The notes beneath the pieces are model-generated. The model did not search any database. It was not told the origin of the DNA and worked only from the letters and a program-made list of their open reading frames with translations. The position numbers were made by a program, and so were the translations under genes. 7,656 nt of DNA from an uncultured archaeon (GTDB taxonomy: Archaea; Thermoproteota; CALKCG01; B24), in NCBI GenBank assembly GCA_938082915.1, contig CALKCG010000125.1, positions 1 through 7,656 of the forward strand, in the 5' to 3' direction. Below, one piece after another: positions 1 through 3,884 of this stretch (positions are counted from its first letter, which is position 1; every line of letters starts with the position of its first letter).

Positions 1-606
1 AAGAAGAACATCAGCGACACTTATCCTATTTATGAATATGTATGAATCTTTAGATTCAAAAGCAAGTGTAATATTTCCTAGTTTATAGCTTCTACTGATG
101 AGTTTAAAACCCTTAGGAAGTTTTAAATTGAAATCTAAAACCGTCCAGCTATAAACATCACTTTTAACATGACATTTAAAAGATTTTAATACATATAGAA
201 TCGTTTTCTTAAAACTCCAGTATTCATCACGTTTAAATAACAATTGGACACGATAAAATTTTAAATTCTCATCGCAATACCAGAAAACGACATATCCTTC
301 AAATTCATTTATCCTCCAATGAAGATATTTGGCCATGTGCTTTGCAATTCCTGCAGAACCCCCCTTACCTATGAATTTAATATCTCCGCTCTTCTTCTGC
401 AATTCCTTTTTGAGGCTTTCAGAAATTTCATCAAGAGATTTAATTTTATCTTTCTTATAGGGCTCCCATGAAATCTCTAACCTCGGCGCTTTAGGGTCAT
501 CTATTCGAACATATCCCTTATCATATCCTCCTCTATCTATGCTTATATCCCAGTCGTCGGGTATTGCTACTTCAAAACCCCACCAGCCGAACTTTTTAAA
601 ATTCAT
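1..606 (-). CDS. unrecognised protein with tandem PsbP/MOG1-like domains (C-terminus beyond window)
   Basis: The frame is open from ATG at 606 to position 1 (202 codons, no stop), so the gene continues past the left edge. I do not recognise the family with certainty. Residues 10-48 give short beta strands around FEVAIPDDWDI and RLEISWEPY. A charged helix follows at about 57-71, then strands at about 103-124, and a closing helix ending in LKSFK near 143. This order resembles the PsbP/MOG1/DcrB type of fold (inference from pattern only). A second, similar beginning appears at 153-190 (SWTVLDFNLKLPKGFKLI), which suggests two tandem copies of the domain. There is no signal peptide or membrane segment, so it is probably cytoplasmic. 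The ATG at 606 is the first in frame, and I see no SD before it, so the mRNA may be leaderless. It is divergent from the zinc-ribbon gene, with 52 bases between the starts. The coding call is firm; the function is unknown. Confidence 0.8.
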   Translation of the reverse strand, partial: MNFKKFGWWGFEVAIPDDWDISIDRGGYDKGYVRIDDPKAPRLEISWEPYKKDKIKSLDEISESLKKELQKKSGDIKFIGKGGSAGIAKHMAKYLHWRINEFEGYVVFWYCDENLKFYRVQLLFKRDEYWSFKKTILYVLKSFKCHVKSDVYSWTVLDFNLKLPKGFKLISRSYKLGNITLAFESKDSYIFINRISVADVLL

Positions 607-613
607 ATTAACG

Positions 614-643
614 TTTAATTTAAAAGGGGCTTGAAAAAATAAA
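614..643. promoter_or_regulatory. shared divergent promoter region, TATA-like boxes
   Basis: This AT-rich stretch separates two divergent starts (606 minus, 659 plus). TTTAATTTA at 614-622 sits about 25-30 bases before a possible plus-strand start site near 645, which would leave a short leader with the SD at 648-652. On the minus strand, TTTATTTTTTC (643 to 633) would place a start site near 606-612 and give a leaderless mRNA for the left gene. Spacing fits archaeal TATA/TBP promoters, but the boxes are weak and called by eye. Confidence 0.35.
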
Positions 644-647
644 CTTT

Positions 648-652
648 AGGTG
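648..652 (+). promoter_or_regulatory. SD AGGTG fixing a TTG start
   Basis: AGGTG matches the archaeal anti-SD and lies 6 bases before TTG at 659. An in-frame TAA at 653-655 rules out any start further upstream, and the next in-frame ATG is at codon 51, past the zinc ribbon. The TTG is therefore the start. Confidence 0.6.
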
Positions 653-658
653 TAACCT

Positions 659-898
659 TTGACTCAAAAACCTAAGAAGCGGAGAGAGGTTGAAGCAGTT
701 GACGTACCAGACCACAGACACTGTGAAATCTGCGGAAGAGTCGTCCCACCCAATGAAAAATACTGCTCTCCTAAGTGTGAAGAGAAAGCCGTTAAAGAGA
801 GGAAATCCATGGAGAGGTTTAGGAAAATATGGATAGCAATACTCGTAGCCTTCACCATATTCATGATCGTACAAATCTTGCTTCGACTGCCCGGATAG
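659..898 (+). CDS. DUF2116-type zinc-ribbon protein with one C-terminal membrane helix
   Basis: This 79-residue protein starts at TTG. The basic N-terminus (KPKKRRE) is followed by a four-cysteine zinc site: C22-x2-C25 (HCEICGR) and C36-x3-C40 (YCSPKC). A charged linker (about 41-56) leads to one hydrophobic helix at about 57-75, then a short tail. This matches the small archaeal DUF2116/COG4068 proteins, described as predicted nucleic-acid-binding Zn-ribbon proteins. Their actual role is not established, and the membrane helix means any nucleic-acid or ribosome contact would take place at the membrane. By positive-inside reasoning the zinc end is cytoplasmic. The gene is followed 106 bases later by the DedA-type gene on the same strand, and the two may be co-transcribed. 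A short T-run at 929-933 could weaken read-through. The family call is good; the function is open. Confidence 0.85.
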   Translation: MTQKPKKRREVEAVDVPDHRHCEICGRVVPPNEKYCSPKCEEKAVKERKSMERFRKIWIAILVAFTIFMIVQILLRLPG

Positions 899-899
899 C

Positions 900-923
900 A
901 ACCGCTGAAAAACCATTGAACAA
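900..923 (+). repeat. short direct repeat, copy 1 (just after the zinc-ribbon stop)
   Basis: Begins AACCGCTGA, then AACC, ATT and AAC at matching spacing. It lies one base after the TAG at 896-898. A near-identical string follows the next gene's stop (1636-1659). Roughly 20 of 23 positions agree by eye when a one-base gap is allowed. Confidence 0.4.
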
Positions 924-965
924 TCCCCTTTTTCCCTTCAATAGAATAAAGGAGGCTTAAAGTAA

Positions 966-1004
966 ATGGTAAAAATACACGGTATTAAACCAGAGGGGGT
1001 TTAA
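966..1004 (+). other. 12-codon mini-ORF abutting the DedA-type start
   Basis: ATG at 966 is preceded by GGAGG at 951-955 (10-base spacer, slightly long). It reads MVKIHGIKPEGV and stops at TAA 1002-1004, directly before the DedA ATG at 1005 and in the same frame. It may be a leader peptide coupled to the downstream gene or simple chance. The DedA SD at 993-999 lies inside it. Confidence 0.2.
993..999 (+). promoter_or_regulatory. SD GAGGGGG for the DedA-type gene
   Basis: A purine-rich SD-like run 5 bases before ATG 1005. It supports that start over the mini-ORF start at 966, which is separated from the gene by an in-frame TAA. Confidence 0.5.
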
Positions 1005-1634
1005 ATGTCTATAGTCGATGGAAAGAAGACAGGGAAGAAGCTTTCAGACATCATTAGAATCCCCTGGGTTAAAGGCTCCGTCGCCTTAGGGCTAGTAGTA
1101 GCAATTGTTGGTCTAACTACTATCTTGATGTTGAAAACCCTTGATTTTAACGTAGAACAACTTTTACCGGATGTGAAAACCTTCCTTAATAACTATGGTA
1201 TTGCAGGTGTTTTCATCGCAACTGTACTTGCAGGCACTGTAATACCTCTTGGAAGCCCAGTTTTAGTAATGGTAGCAGCTTCTTTCGGCCTTCCTCCAAT
1301 AGCGTTGATAATTGTTGCAACAACCGGATTTACAATAGGTATGACAATTAATTACGGCTTGGCTTACAAACTGGGAAGACCATACGTTATGAAAAAGCTT
1401 GGCGAGGATAAACTTGAAGAAATCTCCAATCTATGGAGGGAATGGGGGTGGATCATCTACGTAATCTTTGGAACCATCCCTGTTCTACCGGTAGAATTAC
1501 TATCCCTCTTCTGTGGACTTTTGAAAACGCGTTTCGACATTTTCTTAGCTTTAACCTTTACATCAAGATTCATCCTTTTCACTATTTTAGTCTATTTTGG
1601 AGAGCATATAGGCATATGGCTTGGGATAACGTGA
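1005..1634 (+). CDS. YqaA/DedA-type (VTT/SNARE-associated) membrane protein
   Basis: 209 residues, the usual length for the YqaA/DedA group (PF09335-like). After a basic N-terminus, hydrophobic stretches lie at about 24-43, 66-92, 98-121, 148-170 and 177-199. Two of them carry the broken, proline-containing re-entrant pattern typical of the family: GTVIPLGSP (77-85) and GTIPVLPVE (156-164). The family's GxxxGxxxxYxLGR-type signature is seen at 108-125, ending YGLAYKLGR. DedA-superfamily members include lipid scramblases and flippases, for example of undecaprenyl phosphate or phosphatidylethanolamine in bacteria. The lipid handled by an archaeal YqaA-like protein is not known, so a role in moving membrane lipid carriers is inference. 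The start is set by ATG with SD GAGGGGG 5 bases upstream. It follows the zinc-ribbon gene on the same strand and converges with the FMN reductase gene. Confidence 0.88.
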   Translation: MSIVDGKKTGKKLSDIIRIPWVKGSVALGLVVAIVGLTTILMLKTLDFNVEQLLPDVKTFLNNYGIAGVFIATVLAGTVIPLGSPVLVMVAASFGLPPIALIIVATTGFTIGMTINYGLAYKLGRPYVMKKLGEDKLEEISNLWREWGWIIYVIFGTIPVLPVELLSLFCGLLKTRFDIFLALTFTSRFILFTILVYFGEHIGIWLGIT

Positions 1635-1635
1635 A

Positions 1636-1659
1636 AACCGCTGAGCAACCTCATTAAAC
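1636..1659 (+). repeat. short direct repeat, copy 2 (just after the DedA-type stop)
   Basis: AACCGCTGA then AACC, CATT and AAC, one base after the TGA at 1632-1634, matching the copy at 900-923. Both copies sit at the same place relative to a stop codon. Confidence 0.4.
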
Positions 1660-1671
1660 GAATACTTCTTC

Positions 1672-1686
1672 CGTAGACGATCTACG
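1672..1686. other. stem-loop 1 in the convergent gap
   Basis: CGTAGA, loop CGA, TCTACG: a perfect 6-bp stem 37 bases after the DedA-type stop. No T-run follows, so it is not a classic intrinsic terminator. It may be 3'-UTR structure. Confidence 0.4.
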
Positions 1687-1691
1687 AATAA

Positions 1692-1707
1692 TCTAAGATT
1701 GCTTAGA
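1692..1707. other. stem-loop 2 in the convergent gap
   Basis: TCTAAG, loop ATTG, CTTAGA: a perfect 6-bp stem with a tetraloop, 5 bases after stem-loop 1. Confidence 0.4.
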
Positions 1708-1746
1708 GAGTAAGTAGAACAATAAATCCAGCAAGGTCTTGATCAA

Positions 1747-1800
1747 AAGAATTCTGAGTTATGTAAGTCTGTCGAAGACTGTGTAACTCAGAACCTTCTT
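1747..1800. terminator. large imperfect palindrome, possible bidirectional terminator
   Basis: A perfect 10-bp stem pairs TTCTGAGTTA (1752-1761) with TAACTCAGAA (1784-1793). An inner 5-bp stem, AGTCT/AGACT (1766-1770 with 1776-1780), has loop GTCGA. An outer 5-bp extension, AAGAA/TTCTT (1747-1751 with 1796-1800), follows a two-base CC bulge. It lies between convergent genes. Read on the minus strand it is followed by the T-rich TTCTTTTG, fitting a stop signal for the FMN reductase transcript. It could instead be a small mobile palindrome or a structured RNA. The structure is certain; its role is not. Confidence 0.45.
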
Positions 1801-1856
1801 AAGCACGTGAGGACGCATATTTGGATATTTAAGTACATAAATTTCTAGGGATAATG

Positions 1857-2579
1857 TCAATTTTTATCTTCCAATTTTTTGAGTAGTGGATATATTCTTG
1901 TAGGAATAGTGATTTGTTTTCTTTTATTACAAACATTTTCTATTTCTCTTACTATTTTTTCAATTTTAATATCTGTCTTATACCATTTAATCATACTTGA
2001 TACCTTTTTAGCTGTTTTTACAACATTATATCCAACATTATATGCGCTTAGAATAGCCTCTTTATTATTAAGTATATCTGCTTTGCTATTATGGTACGCT
2101 AGTGCCCAAGGTGGAATATGTACTCCCATGCTATTGAAAGTAACCATTAGATAAGATATTGCTGTTATAGACCCTGAATCATTTCCAGCTGCTAAAAAGC
2201 CTGCAACTTTTCCATCTAAGAGACTTCTCCCAATATGATGAATCATGTTCTCCATACTTGTTAGTCTGTCAATTAAATTCTTTAGTTGACCGCTAACCAT
2301 ATACCAATACAAGGGCGTCGATATGATTAATCCTTGGGAATTAACGATTTTTTCTCCAAGTTTATTAAAGTCATCGTCTTCAATTAAGCAAGGGAACCTA
2401 CAATCTTTTGGGTTACTAGATACACATCCCATGCATGGTTTAATAACATACTTGTAGAGGTGTACAATTTCCGGTTCTCCCTTCGCATCTAAAACACCGT
2501 AGTTTGCAGCTAGTAATAGTTTCTGAGACCAGCCATTGTCCCTCGGTGAAGCATTTATTAACAAAACTTTGGGTTTCAT
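1857..2579 (-). CDS. iron-sulfur-flavoprotein-like NAD(P)H-dependent FMN reductase
   Basis: Starting at ATG 2579 the protein has 240 residues. Beta strand 1 and the phosphate-binding loop (KVLLINASPRDNGWSQKL) open a flavodoxin-like fold that binds FMN. Four cysteines follow at residues 49, 52, 60 and 64 (CMGC, then KDCRFPC), spaced C-x2-C-x7-C-x3-C. They sit where Isf-type proteins (COG0655) carry their compact Fe-S cluster. STPLYWYMVSGQLKNLIDR (about 87-105) is the conserved flavin-side motif, and AAGNDSG (131-137) is a second flavin loop. The C-terminal 60 or so residues are longer than in simple members. The likely role is cytoplasmic electron transfer or quinone/disulfide-type reduction; the substrate is unknown. 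A GTG at 2588 would add three residues, but it belongs to the SD AGGTGAT and is rejected as start. The gene stands alone on its strand. Translation is probably controlled by the hairpin at 2580-2619. Confidence 0.85.
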   Translation of the reverse strand: MKPKVLLINASPRDNGWSQKLLLAANYGVLDAKGEPEIVHLYKYVIKPCMGCVSSNPKDCRFPCLIEDDDFNKLGEKIVNSQGLIISTPLYWYMVSGQLKNLIDRLTSMENMIHHIGRSLLDGKVAGFLAAGNDSGSITAISYLMVTFNSMGVHIPPWALAYHNSKADILNNKEAILSAYNVGYNVVKTAKKVSSMIKWYKTDIKIEKIVREIENVCNKRKQITIPTRIYPLLKKLEDKN

Positions 2580-2652
2580 ACCAATCACCTAGACCATACA
2601 AACTGCCTAGGTAATTGGTTAGCCCCATATGTCCCTTTCCATCATATATCAT
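2440..2652 (-). CDS. upstream ORF overlapping the FMN reductase start
   Basis: A 70-codon ORF starts at ATG 2652, with a good SD (AGGAG, 2662-2658) 5 bases upstream and another (AGGAGG, 2673-2668) just before it. It reads MIYDGKGHMGLTNYLGSLYG and continues through the hairpin arms, then runs 140 bases inside the FMN reductase gene in a different frame, stopping at TAA 2440-2442. I recognise no family. The part inside the reductase gene is probably not selected as protein. Its likely use, if any, is as a translated leader whose ribosomes melt the hairpin. The start site is far better equipped than chance would suggest, yet the product may be meaningless. An alternative is that the two SDs are remnants of a lost gene. 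Confidence 0.3.
   Translation of the reverse strand: MIYDGKGHMGLTNYLGSLYGLGDWYETQSFVNKCFTEGQWLVSETITSCKLRCFRCEGRTGNCTPLQVCY
2580..2619 (-). promoter_or_regulatory. SD-sequestering hairpin at the FMN reductase start
   Basis: Read on the minus strand, ACCAATTACCTAG (2619-2607) pairs with CTAGGTGATTGGT (2592-2580) over 13 bp with one G-U pair and a 14-base loop. The 3' arm contains the complete SD AGGTGAT, and the ATG begins at the very next base (2579). Folded, the mRNA would hide the SD. This suggests control by temperature, a ligand, a protein, or coupling to the overlapping ORF at 2440-2652. The DNA inverted repeat could also be an operator. The base pairing is read directly; the regulatory role is inferred. 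Confidence 0.55.
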
Positions 2653-2708
2653 AGATTCTCCTAAATTCCTCCTGAGACTCTTTTGTGGTTAAAGTAATGT
2701 AAAATGAA

Positions 2709-2721
2709 GTCATAAATAAAA
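2709..2721 (-). promoter_or_regulatory. TATA-like box for the FMN reductase transcript
   Basis: TTTTTATTTATGA (minus, 2721-2709) lies about 40 bases before the AGGAGG at 2673. A start site near 2685 would give a leader of about 105 bases carrying the upstream ORF and the hairpin. It is called by position and AT content only. Confidence 0.3.
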
Positions 2722-2963
2722 AGTTATCGATTTGACGAATCTCTTTATGCTCCACTTGCTTGACTTTCATATGGAGTAGGTTAAAGATTGGGAATGACCG
2801 ATATTTTAAAATCCAGTTGTTAAAAAAGAAGCGTGAGTTAAAGACGCTATTCTTCTAAAGCCTGAAACAATGAGGTCAAGAGAGAATAGGATTGAAATCA
2901 GTGAGTAGCCTTAAGCAAGAGGAATATACTACTGCCCCTAAAAGCTATATTCGAGTCTTGAGT

Positions 2964-3173
2964 CTATTCAGCACATAAGGCTGACTTTGATTCCGTAAGA
3001 TTTTTCATCATCCTAGTGAGTCGAATGCGTCCAAACAGGGATTGTCGAACATCTTTTTTGTGTCTCGGCTGCTATCTGCAACTTTGACAGACAGGAAGGG
3101 AAAATGCTGGGCATCAAATATAAACTAACATTCTAGAAGAGCCGTCGCCGAAAATTACTACAATAAGCCTTAT
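2964..3173 (-). pseudogene. decayed coding remnant, three frames
   Basis: Three adjoining minus-strand pieces read on from each other in different frames. 3173-3114 gives LIVVIFGDGSSRMLVYI. 3124-3008 gives FDAQHFPFLSVKVADSSRDT and continues to DAFDSLG. 3011-2964 gives MMKNLTESKSALCAE. Joined with small frameshifts they make about 70 plausible residues. The middle piece loosely recalls the region around the second Asp of DDE transposases (strand, then a DS/DT-rich turn), but this is a weak resemblance. No start or SD is present. It may be the 3' part of the same decayed gene as 3337-3661. Chance open frames are the alternative. Confidence 0.25.
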
Positions 3174-3336
3174 CTATGCATGTATTAATCATTTATCAAG
3201 CGAGTCTACTTAACTGCCAATAAGCGTTAATGTTTTAAGTGTTCATTTCCAGACCTAAGCTATGCTTAAAGACATGACGTTCTCATCCACATATGTTTTA
3301 AGCTTTTTCACGCTTAAAGGCATTATAGCCTATCGT

Positions 3337-3661
3337 TTATCCTCTCTTAATCTCCACCGTTGAGTTATTAACATATACCTTACTAGGCTCACTCATAGAT
3401 GCTAAAGCCTTGAATATTCCATACGCTTTTTCTCTGACAACGCTCAAACCCCTCCTAAGCAGTTTTATATAAACCACAGCGAGCATCATCAGTCTGATGA
3501 TTTCCAGGTGTAAACTTCTTATCGGCTCTTATAATTCTGTTAACGAGCCGTTTTACGACGTGGCTTGCTATGTCGCTCATACCTAGCGCCAGCGGCTTCG
3601 GAGCTTCCGACAACAGGGCGTGTGGGCTGTAACATTTATGAGGACCTTGTGCCAGACCCGT
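3337..3661 (-). pseudogene. decayed coding remnant with one frameshift, family unknown
   Basis: The first frame is open from 3661 to a TAG at 3455-3457. It includes LLSEAPKPLALGMSDIASHV and VKRLVNRIIRADKKFTPGN. A second frame, open from 3528 to TAA 3337-3339, takes over with AVVYIKLLRRGLSVVREKAY and later ALASMSEPSKVYVNNSTVEI. The overlap (3455-3528) is where a one-base change would join them into one product of about 110 residues. Amino-acid texture is protein-like in each half, while no good SD precedes the first part. I do not recognise the family. Position next to a tRNA 3' end makes a mobile-element origin possible. Confidence 0.3.
3485..3501. repeat. 17-bp perfect palindrome
   Basis: ATCATCAG, central T, CTGATGAT. 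It lies inside the frameshift zone of the decayed remnant. It could be a protein-binding site or chance. Confidence 0.35.
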
Positions 3662-3749
3662 TTATATTAAGGGGTCATCATAACGTCTATCCTGCGCTTC
3701 AAATTCGTTCAGTCCATAAAAGGATATAATCTTCTGTAATTTAGTTTAA

Positions 3750-3836
3750 CGCCGGGAGTGGGATTTGAACCCACGAGGGCCCGAAGGGCCCACAGGCTCT
3801 CCAGGCCTGCGCCTTAGTCCGCTCGGCCATCCCGGC
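3750..3836 (-). tRNA. tRNA-Ser (anticodon GGA)
   Basis: This 87-base class II tRNA folds fully. The acceptor pairs GCCGGGA/TCCCGGC, the D arm GCC/GGC, and the anticodon stem CAGGC/GCCTG around loop CTGGAGA (anticodon GGA, reading UCC/UCU). A long variable arm, GGGCCC-TTC-GGGCCC, is typical of tRNA-Ser. The T arm is GTGGG-TTCAAAT-CCCAC. The discriminator base is G, as expected for serine, and no CCA is encoded, so it must be added after transcription. There is no intron. A short T-run (TTTT, 3721-3718) lies downstream. The 1.1 kb beyond its 3' end is decayed sequence, fitting use of the gene as an integration site (inference). Confidence 0.95.
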
Positions 3837-3853
3837 TTTAAAGGGGTCTAGGT

Positions 3854-3865
3854 CAAAATATAATG
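3854..3865 (-). promoter_or_regulatory. TATA box of tRNA-Ser
   Basis: CATTATATTTTG (minus, 3865-3854) is centred about 23-25 bases before the tRNA 5' end at 3836, the normal archaeal TATA spacing. It lies in the 48-base gap after the glycosidase stop, so the tRNA has its own promoter. Confidence 0.5.
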
Positions 3866-3884
3866 TGGGGTTTCTTTAATGTTT

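Larger units (their letters stand above)
2653..3749. other. 1.1-kb stretch without an intact gene
   Basis: Between the FMN reductase leader and the tRNA 3' end I find no ORF of convincing length on either strand. The stretch contains short, mutually frameshifted minus-strand coding pieces (listed separately), a 17-bp palindrome at 3485-3501, and a 7-bp stem TTTAAGC/GCTTAAA at 3297-3318. There are also T-runs at 3054-3059 (plus) and 2822-2827 (minus). The content suggests decay of one or more genes, perhaps an element that entered next to the tRNA. Confidence 0.5.

Noticed and set aside
620..916. Minus-strand ORF opposite the zinc-ribbon gene
   Set aside because: It is an antisense shadow of the four-cysteine protein; it would also cover the divergent promoter.
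2580..2588. GTG at 2588 as the FMN reductase start
   Set aside because: The GTG is part of the SD AGGTGAT that serves ATG 2579 four bases downstream; the flavodoxin strand begins right after that ATG.
2827..2856. Stem GCGT/ACGC with outer AGAA/TTCT as a terminator or small RNA
   Set aside because: Only four base pairs plus a bulged outer stem; expected by chance in AT-rich sequence.
2968..3011. C/D-box sRNA on the minus strand (ATGATGA box at 3011-3005, CTGA at 2971-2968)
   Set aside because: The outer boxes match, but I cannot find convincing D' and C' boxes between them, and one of the decayed coding pieces explains the sequence equally well.
3669..3848. Direct repeat AAGGGGTC flanking the tRNA (3669-3676 and 3841-3848)
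   Set aside because: Eight bases is too short to call an attachment or target-site duplication, and the 5'-side copy lies in the tRNA promoter gap.
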